NCBI GenBank assembly: GCA_963205185.1
Contig: CAUJHZ010000062.1
Span: forward strand, 1-41,094
Length of the DNA: 41,094 bases
From: Planctomycetota bacterium
Lineage (GTDB): Bacteria; Planctomycetota; Phycisphaerae; Phycisphaerales; UBA5793
Direction of reading: 5' to 3'
Part shown: positions 15,855-22,868 of the stretch, piece by piece
Layout: each line of letters begins with the position of its first letter
Position numbering within the stretch: position 1 is the first letter of the stretch
Position numbers and translations under genes: made by a program
Notes under the pieces: model-generated
The model's database searches: none
What the model was told of the DNA's origin: nothing
What the model saw: the letters and a program-made list of their open reading frames with translations, nothing else

Positions 15855-16778
15855 GTGAGTGAGCACCGCGACATTCTGCTCGTCGGCGACGCGATGGTCG
15901 ATGCGTACCTGCGCACCGAGCCCGTCGGAATCTCCGACGAAGCGCCCGTCGCCGTTCTCGACTGGGTCGGCGTGGAGCGCACGCTGGGCGGGATGATGAA
16001 CGTCGCCGCGTCCTGCGCTGCATGCGGCGGAACGCGGATCATCGGACTCGTCGGCGATGACGATGCCGGACGCTTCCTGCGCGAGGAGACGGAACGGCTC
16101 GGCATCGAGGCGCGATGGATCGAAGACGGCCGATGCACGATCGAGAAGATGCGCGTGCTCGCGGGCGATCAGCCGGCGATGCTGGCGCGGCTGGACGTTG
16201 AAGACACCACGCCCGTCGACGAGCGAACCTCGGCCGAGGCTCTGAACGCGGCGCGCGAGCAGATGACCCGATGCGGCGCGATGGTGGTCTCCGACTATCG
16301 CAAGGGGTTGATCACTGCCGAACTCGCGCGGGAACTGCTCGACGCGGCCGCCGCGGCGGGGCTGCCCGTGATCGTGGATGCCAAGCCTGGGTCGATGGGA
16401 TGGTTCAAGGGCGCGACGGTGCTCACGCCCAACGAGCGCGAGGCGCGGCAGTTCGCCCGGGAAAACGACCTCGATTTTGGATCCGTCGACGAACTGGGCC
16501 GGGCGCTGGCGACGGCGCTGGACGCCGCGGTGCTCATCACGCGAGGGGCGGATGGCATGACGCTGTTCGACCGCAGCGGCGGCCGGCTGGAGCATTTCGA
16601 TGCGGGCGGCCAGCGGCCGCTTTCGACCAGCGGAGCCGGCGACGTGGTGGTGGCGGCGATCGCGGCCGGCCTGGCGCGCGGGGCCGGGCTCGTTGACGCG
16701 GCGCGGAGCGCCTCGCAGGCGGCCGCCCGGGCCGTCGCCCGCGAAGGCACCTGCCGCATCGAGCCGGGCGATCTCTGA
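15855..16778 (+). CDS. D-glycero-beta-D-manno-heptose-7-phosphate kinase (RfaE1/HldE N-domain type)
   Basis: 307 residues, PfkB fold. It adds phosphate at C1 of heptose 7-phosphate on the way to ADP-heptose for lipopolysaccharide. Seen are ILLVGDAMVDAYL, ISDEAPVAVLDW, the MVVSDYRKG strand, VDAKPGSMGWFKGATVL, TPNEREA and the catalytic LSTSGAGDVVVAA with D263. The usual GGAANVA appears as GGMMNVA. No adenylyltransferase domain (RfaE2) follows, so this is the stand-alone kinase form. GTG 15855 is chosen: GGAG at 15843-15846 gives 8-base spacing, though GTG 15849 would overlap the previous stop by four bases. It is tightly coupled to the GmhA fusion gene, forming a heptose module; gmhB and rfaE2 are not in the window. 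Confidence 0.85.
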   Translation: MSEHRDILLVGDAMVDAYLRTEPVGISDEAPVAVLDWVGVERTLGGMMNVAASCAACGGTRIIGLVGDDDAGRFLREETERLGIEARWIEDGRCTIEKMRVLAGDQPAMLARLDVEDTTPVDERTSAEALNAAREQMTRCGAMVVSDYRKGLITAELARELLDAAAAAGLPVIVDAKPGSMGWFKGATVLTPNEREARQFARENDLDFGSVDELGRALATALDAAVLITRGADGMTLFDRSGGRLEHFDAGGQRPLSTSGAGDVVVAAIAAGLARGAGLVDAARSASQAAARAVAREGTCRIEPGDL

Positions 16779-16830
16779 ACCGGGCCGCCCCGCCCGACGC
16801 GAATCAGACATTCACCCGATCCGCTCCGCC

Positions 16831-16858
16831 CTGACGTTGCGCAGCAGCCTCATACACT
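16831..16858 (+). promoter_or_regulatory. Possible promoter of fumC
   Basis: CTGACG (16831-16836) and TACACT (16853-16858) are 16 bases apart, 47 bases ahead of the fumC start. The -35 box is a poor match. Confidence 0.35.
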
Positions 16859-16904
16859 GACTCCGGCGATTCCGCCACGTTTCTTCGTCGGAAAGGACGA
16901 CGCC

Positions 16905-18323
16905 ATGACCGCAACTCGCGTTGAAAAAGACTCGATGGGCGAAATGACCGTGCCGGCCGACGCGCTCTACGGCGCGACGACGCAGCGTGCGGTCGAGAAT
17001 TTCCCGATCTCGCATCGCCCCGTGCCCGCCGAAGTCATCCACGCCTTCGGCCTGCTCAAGAAAGCGTGCGCCGAAGCGAACCTCTCGCTCAAGAAGCTCG
17101 ATGAACCGCTCGCCAAGGCGATCATCAAGGCCGCCGACGCGATCGCGCAGGGCAAGCACGATCGCGAGTTTCCCATCGACATCTTTCAGACCGGCTCGGG
17201 CACGAGCACGAACATGAACGTCAACGAGGTGATCGCCAACCTCACGTGCATCGCCGCCAAGCAGCCCATCGGCTCGCGCGAACACAAGAACGCCGTGCAC
17301 CCCAACGACCACGTGAACATGGGGCAGTCGAGCAACGACACCTTCCCGACCGCCATGCAGGTGGCCGCTGCGGTGTCGATCGATCGCGATCTTATTCCCG
17401 CGCTGACCCGGCTTGCCAAGGAACTCAAGAAGAAGGCCAAAGCGTGGGACAAGATCGTCAAGGTCGGCCGCACGCACCTCATGGACGCCACGCCGATCCG
17501 ACTCGGACAGGAGTTCTCGGGTTACGCCGCCGCCGCCGAATACTGCGTGACGCGCGCCAAGCGCGCCATGCAGCGCCTGGCTGAGAATCTCCCGCTGGGC
17601 GGCACGGCGGTGGGCACGGGCATCAACACGCATCCGAAGTTCGGCTCGATGGTCGCCGATCTGCTCAGCAAGGCGACGGGCGTGAAGTTTGCCGAAGCCG
17701 AGAACCACTTCGAAGCCCAGTCCACGCGCGACTGCGTCGTGGAGGCATCGGGCGAACTCAAGACCATCGCCGTGGCGCTGAGCAAAATCGCCAACGACAT
17801 CCGCTGGCTCGGCTCGGGTCCGCGATGCGGCCTCTTTGAACTCGCGCTGCCCGCCACCCAGCCCGGTTCGTCGATCATGCCCGGCAAGGTCAATCCCGTC
17901 ATGTGCGAGTCGGTCATGCAGGTCGCCTGCCAGGTCATCGGCAACGACGCGGCGATCACCATCGGCGGCCTCGGCGGCGTCGGGTCGCTCTTTGAACTCA
18001 ACGTCGCCATGCCCATGATGGCCGACAACATGCAGTCGAGCATCCACCTGCTCGCCAATGTGGCCGACGCCTTCACCGACAAACTCGTCATCGATCTGCA
18101 GGTCAACGAGAAGATCGCGACGGGCTTTGTCGAGAAGTCGCTCATGCTGTGCACCAAACTCGCGCCGGTCATCGGCTACGACAACGCCGCCAAGGCCGCC
18201 AAGGCCGCGTTCAACGAGGGCATGACGATCCGCGAATACTGCCGGCAGCACAAGCTCATTGACGACAAGACGCTCGACAAGCTGCTCGACGCCCGATCGA
18301 TGACCGAGCCGGACAAGGCCTGA
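16905..18323 (+). CDS. fumC: Fumarate hydratase class II
   Basis: 472 residues, normal for the iron-free fumarase that interconverts fumarate and malate in the TCA cycle. The superfamily signature GSSIMPGKVNPVMCE is exact, with the mobile-loop serine. Other family marks are TGSGTSTNMNVNEV, HPNDHVNMGQSSND and GRTHLMDATPIRLGQEFSGY. HPNDHVNMGQSSND and the HLMDATP loop fit fumarase rather than aspartase or argininosuccinate lyase. The start ATG 16905 has AGGA 7 bases upstream. The gene appears to be transcribed alone, 126 bases after the heptose kinase gene. Confidence 0.97.
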   Translation: MTATRVEKDSMGEMTVPADALYGATTQRAVENFPISHRPVPAEVIHAFGLLKKACAEANLSLKKLDEPLAKAIIKAADAIAQGKHDREFPIDIFQTGSGTSTNMNVNEVIANLTCIAAKQPIGSREHKNAVHPNDHVNMGQSSNDTFPTAMQVAAAVSIDRDLIPALTRLAKELKKKAKAWDKIVKVGRTHLMDATPIRLGQEFSGYAAAAEYCVTRAKRAMQRLAENLPLGGTAVGTGINTHPKFGSMVADLLSKATGVKFAEAENHFEAQSTRDCVVEASGELKTIAVALSKIANDIRWLGSGPRCGLFELALPATQPGSSIMPGKVNPVMCESVMQVACQVIGNDAAITIGGLGGVGSLFELNVAMPMMADNMQSSIHLLANVADAFTDKLVIDLQVNEKIATGFVEKSLMLCTKLAPVIGYDNAAKAAKAAFNEGMTIREYCRQHKLIDDKTLDKLLDARSMTEPDKA

Positions 18324-18468
18324 TGCCTTCACCCGGCCCCGGTGCGGCCGAGCACGCATGGTGTGCGACATTTTCTCGGCCTGAATCGATATCCGGACGC
18401 AAGTCGGGGTGGAGTTGATCCGATAGCCACACGGGCTTCCGATCCGCCTCCACTTCGAGGACAGGGCC

Positions 18469-18867
18469 ATGGCGACATTTGGTGCAACCGGCCAGGACCG
18501 CCGCATGAGTCCGCGCATGAGCGTCGCGCACGGCGCGAAGGTGTTTGACCCCCGGGCGCAGCGCTACCACGCGGCCCAGACGTGCAACATCTCCGCCACT
18601 GGCGCCCTGCTCAAGGTGCAGCGCTCGATGCCGGTCATGAGCGGAGACCGGCTCGACGTGGCCATCGACGCCGACGACGCGACGCGGCGCGTGCTGGCGC
18701 TGGGCGACTTCGTGCCGTCGCGCGTGGTGCGGGTGATGGCGATCGATCGCTTCAGCCAGGCGGTCGCCGTGCAGTTCCACGCGGCGAGCGATCTTCCGGC
18801 GGATCAGGCCGACGACCCGATCATTCACACCTGGGTCAAGCCGAAGACTGATCGCATCGCGGCCTGA
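18469..18867 (+). CDS. PilZ-domain protein (putative cyclic-di-GMP receptor)
   Basis: 132 residues. The two PilZ marks are present: RRMSPRMSV near the N-terminus supplies the RxxxR clamp and NISATGALLKV supplies (D/N)xSxxG about 30 residues on. The rest is the beta-barrel with LDVAIDADD and AVAVQFHA. Such single-domain PilZ proteins bind cyclic-di-GMP and act on motility, secretion or polysaccharide synthesis through a partner, not identifiable here. ATG 18469 has GAGG upstream. It converges with aat, with only four bases between the two stop codons. Confidence 0.8.
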   Translation: MATFGATGQDRRMSPRMSVAHGAKVFDPRAQRYHAAQTCNISATGALLKVQRSMPVMSGDRLDVAIDADDATRRVLALGDFVPSRVVRVMAIDRFSQAVAVQFHAASDLPADQADDPIIHTWVKPKTDRIAA

Positions 18868-18871
18868 TCGA

Positions 18872-19504
18872 TCAGAAGCGCCCCCACGACACATCACTCT
18901 GCCGCAAAGCGCGTTCGAGTCGCTGCAGGTACTGCGCGCGCGGGATGGCGGCGCAGCCGAACTGCTTGAGGTGCGCATTGACGAACTGCGTGTCGAGCAG
19001 CGTGTAGCCGCGCCGGCGGAGATGTTCGACAAGCGCGACGAGGCAGACCTTGCTCGAATCGGTGCCGCCGATTTCGGGCCGGCTGAACATCGACTCGCCG
19101 AAAAAGGCGCCGTGGATGGAGACGCCATACAGGCCGCCCACGAGTTGTCCTTCGCGCCACGCTTCGACGCTGTGCGCCCAGCCGCGCCGATGCAGGTCGG
19201 TGTAGGCGGCGATGAGGTCTTCACTGATCCAGGTCTCGGGTTGCCCGGGTCGGGGCAGCGCGCACTGCCGCATGACCTCTTCGAACGCCGTATCCGCGCG
19301 CACCTCGAACACGCCCCGGCGCACCGTCTTGCGAAGTGAGTCGGAAGCGCGAAACGCATCGAGCGGGATGTGGCCGCGCGGGTCGGGGCTGTACCAGTGC
19401 ACCTCGCCCGTCTCGGGGTCGGCCATGGGAAAGTAGCCCATCGCATAGGCGCTGAGCAGCGTGCGGGGGCTGAGCGCATCGTCATGGTCGGCGGACCGGC
19501 TCAC
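18872..19504 (-). CDS. aat: Leucyl/phenylalanyl-tRNA--protein transferase
   Basis: 210 residues. The enzyme moves Leu or Phe from tRNA onto proteins with N-terminal Lys or Arg, marking them for ClpS/ClpAP in the N-end rule pathway. The family is unmistakable: LLSAYAMGYFPMAD, HWYSPDPRGHIPLDAF, GGLYGVSIHGAFFGESMFS and TLLDTQFVNAHLKQFG, in the usual order. It lacks only the first few residues of longer family members. GTG 19504 is the likely start; no ATG fits, and the frame upstream loses similarity. It is divergent from the aldo/keto reductase gene with a 66-base gap. Confidence 0.93.
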   Translation of the reverse strand: MSRSADHDDALSPRTLLSAYAMGYFPMADPETGEVHWYSPDPRGHIPLDAFRASDSLRKTVRRGVFEVRADTAFEEVMRQCALPRPGQPETWISEDLIAAYTDLHRRGWAHSVEAWREGQLVGGLYGVSIHGAFFGESMFSRPEIGGTDSSKVCLVALVEHLRRRGYTLLDTQFVNAHLKQFGCAAIPRAQYLQRLERALRQSDVSWGRF

Positions 19505-19570
19505 TGCCCAGACGATAGAATGGAGATTGACAGACCGCTGAATGAAACGTTGCACCGACGGGAGGAACGG

Positions 19571-20530
19571 ATGAAGTATCGCCGGCTGGGCCAATGGGGT
19601 GTGCAGGTATCCACGATCAGCTTTGGCTCGTGGCTCACCGTTCGCAAGCAGGGCGCGGAACTCGCCGCCCGCCTGCACCGCACCGCCTACGAGAGCGGCA
19701 TCAACTTCTTCGATACCGCCAACGTCTACGGCAACGGCGAGGCCGAAGCCGTGGTCGGCTCTTCGCTGGCTCCCTTTCGACGCGATACCTATGTGCTCGC
19801 CACCAAGGTGTTCTTTCCCTACGGCGACAACCCCTTCCCCGGCGTCAACGACCGCGGCCTCTCGCGCAAACACATCTTCGAACAGTGCCACCGCTCGCTG
19901 CGCGAGTTGCGCACCGACTACATCGATCTCTACCAGTGCCACCGCTACGACCAGAACGCGCCGCTGCACGAAACCTGCCGCGCGATGAACGATCTCATCA
20001 GCCAGGGCAAGGTGCTCTACTGGGGCGTGAGCGAATGGACGAGCGATCAGATCCGCGAAGCGGTGTCCATCTGCGATGAGCACAACTGGCATCGCCCGGC
20101 GTCGAACCAGCCCGTGTACAACATGCTCGAGCGCGGCGTCGAGAAGAACATCCTGGGCACGTGCGCCGATCTCGGCCTGGGCGTGGTCGTTTTCAGTCCG
20201 CTGGCGCAAGGTATCCTGACAGGCAAGTACAAGCCCGGCCAGCAGCCCGCGGGCGGCACGCGAGCCGCTGATGAGAAGCAGGGCCAGTGGATGCGCCCGC
20301 GCATGACCGAAGAGAATCTCCGCAAGGCCGCGGACCTCGCGAAGGTCGCGGAAGGCATGGGCTGCACCGCGTCGCAGTTGGCGCTGGCGTGGTGCCTGCG
20401 CCGTGATGAACTGAGCAGTTGCATCGTCGGCGCCAGCCGGCCCGAGCAACTGCTCGAGAACATCGGCGCTGCCGAGATCGAACTGCACGAAGCGGTGCTC
20501 GACCGGATCAATATGATCCTCGGCGCATGA
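19571..20530 (+). CDS. Aldo/keto reductase, voltage-channel beta-subunit-like
   Basis: 319 residues, NADP-dependent (alpha/beta)8 barrel. Marks are MKYRRLGQWGVQVSTISFGS, the catalytic Asp and Tyr in NFFDTANVYGNGEAE, the lysine in YVLATKVFF, LYQCHRYD with the family histidine, and a C-terminal GASRPEQLLENIGA NADP site. The pattern DTANVYGNGEAE and SPLAQGILTGKY place it with the Kv-beta/YghZ branch, which often reduces methylglyoxal or sugar aldehydes. The substrate is not known. ATG 19571 has GGAGG 5 bases upstream. The stop overlaps the next start (ATGA). Confidence 0.92.
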   Translation: MKYRRLGQWGVQVSTISFGSWLTVRKQGAELAARLHRTAYESGINFFDTANVYGNGEAEAVVGSSLAPFRRDTYVLATKVFFPYGDNPFPGVNDRGLSRKHIFEQCHRSLRELRTDYIDLYQCHRYDQNAPLHETCRAMNDLISQGKVLYWGVSEWTSDQIREAVSICDEHNWHRPASNQPVYNMLERGVEKNILGTCADLGLGVVVFSPLAQGILTGKYKPGQQPAGGTRAADEKQGQWMRPRMTEENLRKAADLAKVAEGMGCTASQLALAWCLRRDELSSCIVGASRPEQLLENIGAAEIELHEAVLDRINMILGA

Positions 20531-20997
20531 CCACACGATCGCACATGCATGAAGTCGGCCTCGCTGCTTCGCCGGAGCGCGTGTTCGCGATCCTGCACAC
20601 GCCAAGCGCCATTCGCGGCTGGTGGGGCGCGAGCCGGTGCATCGTGCACGCGATCGAGGGCGGCACTTGGGCGGCTGAATGGGGCGATGAAGACGATCCC
20701 GACTATCTCACCGTTGCGCGCATTGCCGTCTTCGACCCGCCCCGCCGGATGGCGCTCGATGCATATCGCTATCGCGCACGGTCCGGCCCGCTGCCGTTCC
20801 AGGCCGATTTCCGCACGGAATTCACCGTCACGCCCGCCGCTCTCGGCTGCGTGCTTCGCGTCGAGCAGGTGGGCTTCCCGGCGGGGCCCGAGGCCGACGA
20901 GTTCTACGCGGGCTGCGAGAAGGGCTGGCGCGCGACGTTTGAGTCGATCCGGCGGTTCCTCGGCGAGTCAGAGGACGCGGCTACGATTGGTGCATGA
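20527..20997 (+). CDS. SRPBCC/AHSA1-like domain protein
   Basis: 156 residues. The sequence HEVGLAASPERVFAILHTP, AIRGWWGAS and CVLRVEQVGFP, plus a final amphipathic helix beginning GWRATFESIRRFL, is the START-like helix-grip fold of the AHSA1/SRPBCC type. These bind hydrophobic ligands or serve as activators, and the ligand is unknown. Its ATG overlaps the aldo/keto reductase stop and its own stop overlaps the next start, both by four bases, so the three proteins are made together. The ATG 20527 start follows from that overlap. Confidence 0.8.
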   Translation: MTTRSHMHEVGLAASPERVFAILHTPSAIRGWWGASRCIVHAIEGGTWAAEWGDEDDPDYLTVARIAVFDPPRRMALDAYRYRARSGPLPFQADFRTEFTVTPAALGCVLRVEQVGFPAGPEADEFYAGCEKGWRATFESIRRFLGESEDAATIGA

Positions 20998-21959
20998 ACA
21001 CGCACACCCCACTGACGCGGCGCGAGGCGCTGGCGATCGGCGGCGCCGCGGTTGCCACGAGCGCGGTCGGACCGCTGCATGCCGGCGCTTCCGCCTCGAC
21101 GGCGCTGCCGAGTGCATTGGTCGCTCCGTCGGCCATGTACCAGGCTGACGAGCCGCTGCAACTGCGCTTCGCCGTCAAGTGGGGCATGGTCAACATTGAT
21201 GCGCCCGTCATGGAGAAGTTCCGCATCCTCCAGTCCATCGGGTTTGACGGCGTCGAACTCGACAGCCCCGGCGGACCCGACATCAAGGAGATTCAAGCCG
21301 CGAGCGAGGCAACCGGCCTGCCTGTGCACGGCGTGGTCGATTCGATCCACTGGAACGTGCGCCTCTCCGACCCGGACCCGGCGGTGCGCGCCAAGGGCCG
21401 GGAGGGCCTTGAGACGGCGATCCGCTACAGCAAACAGTGCGGCGGATCATCCGTGCTGCTTGTTCCCGGCGTCGCCGGCAACAAGGAGAATGAAAACCAG
21501 CAGCAGTGCTGGGATCGCTCGATTGAGCAGATCCACAAGGCTCTACCGCTTGCCGCGGCGCTGGGCATCCACATCCTCATCGAAAACGTCTGGAATCGAT
21601 TCTGCTACGACCACGACGGCGGCGATGATCAGAGCGCCGAGCAACTCGCCGCGTATCTCGACGCCATCAACAGCCCGTGGGTCGGCTCCTACTTCGACAT
21701 CGGCAACCACCGCAAGTACGGCAAGCCCGAGCAGTGGATCCGCACGCTGGGCAGGCGCATCACCAAGTGTGATGTGAAAGACTGGGGCGCGGCGGCCGGC
21801 TGGGCCGAAATCGGCCAGGGAGACGTCGATTGGCCGGCAGTGCGGACGGCGCTGCGGGAGATCGGCTTCACCGGCTGGTGCACGGCGGAGGTCGGCGGCG
21901 GCGACGAGCAGCGCCTCGCCACGATCAAGCGCCAGATGGATGCGGCGCTGCGCGCCTGA
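20994..21959 (+). CDS. Tat-exported sugar phosphate isomerase/epimerase-like TIM barrel
   Basis: 321 residues. The start carries a Tat-type signal, PLTRREALAIGGAAVATSAV, with cleavage near LHAGA, so the protein is probably exported folded. The rest is the AP-endonuclease-2/xylose-isomerase-like barrel: GFDGVELDSPGG, LPVHGVVDSIHWN, ILIENVWNRF with the metal-ligand Glu, VGSYFDIGNH with Asp and His, and a final Glu in WCTAEVGGGDEQ. Such proteins include hydroxypyruvate isomerase and ketose 3-epimerases; planctomycetes have many exported ones, mostly of unknown substrate. ATG 20994 overlaps the previous stop by four bases. Confidence 0.85.
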   Translation: MNTHTPLTRREALAIGGAAVATSAVGPLHAGASASTALPSALVAPSAMYQADEPLQLRFAVKWGMVNIDAPVMEKFRILQSIGFDGVELDSPGGPDIKEIQAASEATGLPVHGVVDSIHWNVRLSDPDPAVRAKGREGLETAIRYSKQCGGSSVLLVPGVAGNKENENQQQCWDRSIEQIHKALPLAAALGIHILIENVWNRFCYDHDGGDDQSAEQLAAYLDAINSPWVGSYFDIGNHRKYGKPEQWIRTLGRRITKCDVKDWGAAAGWAEIGQGDVDWPAVRTALREIGFTGWCTAEVGGGDEQRLATIKRQMDAALRA

Positions 21960-21991
21960 TCATCGCGCTTCCGGTTCTCCAACGAAGATCA

Positions 21992-22022
21992 TTGACCGCA
22001 GAGATCGCTGAGTTCGCCGAGA
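21992..22022. repeat. Three imperfect 9-base direct repeats
   Basis: CGCAGAGAT, CGCTGAGTT and CGCCGAGAT follow each other between the isomerase and batE stops, which converge. The build is like the CACGGAGnn iterations at 30194 and 34462, so it may be a remnant of a related element. Confidence 0.4.
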
Positions 22023-22028
22023 TGGCGA

Positions 22029-22868
22029 TCAGTTCACCAGCGTCACGGCCTGTCGGGGCAACCATGTTTCACGGCCGTCCACCAGTCGCGCCAGCAGCCA
22101 GTCGCGGCGGTCTTCGATGACGCTGAACTCCACGCCTTCAGCCAGCGGCTCGGTGAAGCTCGGCTCGTAGCCGATCTCTGACGGCCCAAGTCTGCCGGTA
22201 ACATCGCGCATGACCACGCCTTGCGGCTGACGGTCGATTCCAAGCTGCTCGACCGTCAACGACACGACCAGAGCCACCGCGACGACGCCTGCGGTCCAGA
22301 CGGGCCAACGCGGCCAGGCGCGCCGGCTCCTGCCGAGCCGCGCCAGAGCCCACAGCCACATGATGCCCGAAAACACGACCAGCAAGAGCAGTCGGGTGCG
22401 GGTGGACCAGTCATCGTGCCAGAAGAGCAGGTCCTCGCGCACGCGGCTGGACGCCTTAGGTTCGATGTGCGTCGTAACGCGTCGGCGCGCCTGCTGGAGG
22501 TTTGATACGAGATGCCGGTCGCCGCCGATGTACTGCTCGGCCCGGCGATAAGAGAGAATCGCCGGCCCGAGTTCGCCCGCGAGCAGATGCGCGTTGCCGA
22601 TGTTGTAGAGCAGCCGCCCATTGTGGATGCCCTGCTCGTCGATGATTCGCTGCCAGGTCGAAGCCGCGTGCTCGAATGACGCCGCCGCACGGGGCGAATC
22701 CTTGGCGCGCTCGTCGAGCCCCCTGTCGAACGCCGTCTGCGCTTCGGCAAAGAGCGCCGCGGCGTCGGCCGGAGCGGAGGTTTCGTTCGCTTCGTTCTGC
22801 CGCGCGAGCGCGGGAAGAGCCAGAAGCAGCACCGCAAGCGCGGGGATCAGAGTTCGATGGAAGGTCAT
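22029..22868 (-). CDS. batE: BatE-like protein: TPR, membrane helices, SH3-like tail
   Basis: 279 residues. A signal peptide (PALAVLLLALPALARQ) leads to a TPR region: AFDRGLDERAKDSP, GRLLYNIGNAHLLAGELGPA and ILSYRRAEQYIGG. Two membrane segments follow (RLLLLVVFSGIMWLWALA, WPVWTAGVVAVALVVSLTV). The end, about 60 residues with RDWLLARLVDGRETWLPRQ, is a bacterial SH3-like module. This order is that of BatE from Bacteroides and planctomycete Bat operons, thought to be periplasmic-facing scaffold proteins. Its ATG overlaps the batD stop by four bases. It is the last gene of the operon. No clear terminator is seen in the 69 bases that follow. Confidence 0.8.
   Translation of the reverse strand: MTFHRTLIPALAVLLLALPALARQNEANETSAPADAAALFAEAQTAFDRGLDERAKDSPRAAASFEHAASTWQRIIDEQGIHNGRLLYNIGNAHLLAGELGPAILSYRRAEQYIGGDRHLVSNLQQARRRVTTHIEPKASSRVREDLLFWHDDWSTRTRLLLLVVFSGIMWLWALARLGRSRRAWPRWPVWTAGVVAVALVVSLTVEQLGIDRQPQGVVMRDVTGRLGPSEIGYEPSFTEPLAEGVEFSVIEDRRDWLLARLVDGRETWLPRQAVTLVN

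Noticed and set aside
19505..20605. Extension of the aat frame upstream by more than 350 codons
   Set aside because: That stretch is antisense to the aldo/keto reductase, which has clear family motifs; Aat similarity starts at 19504.
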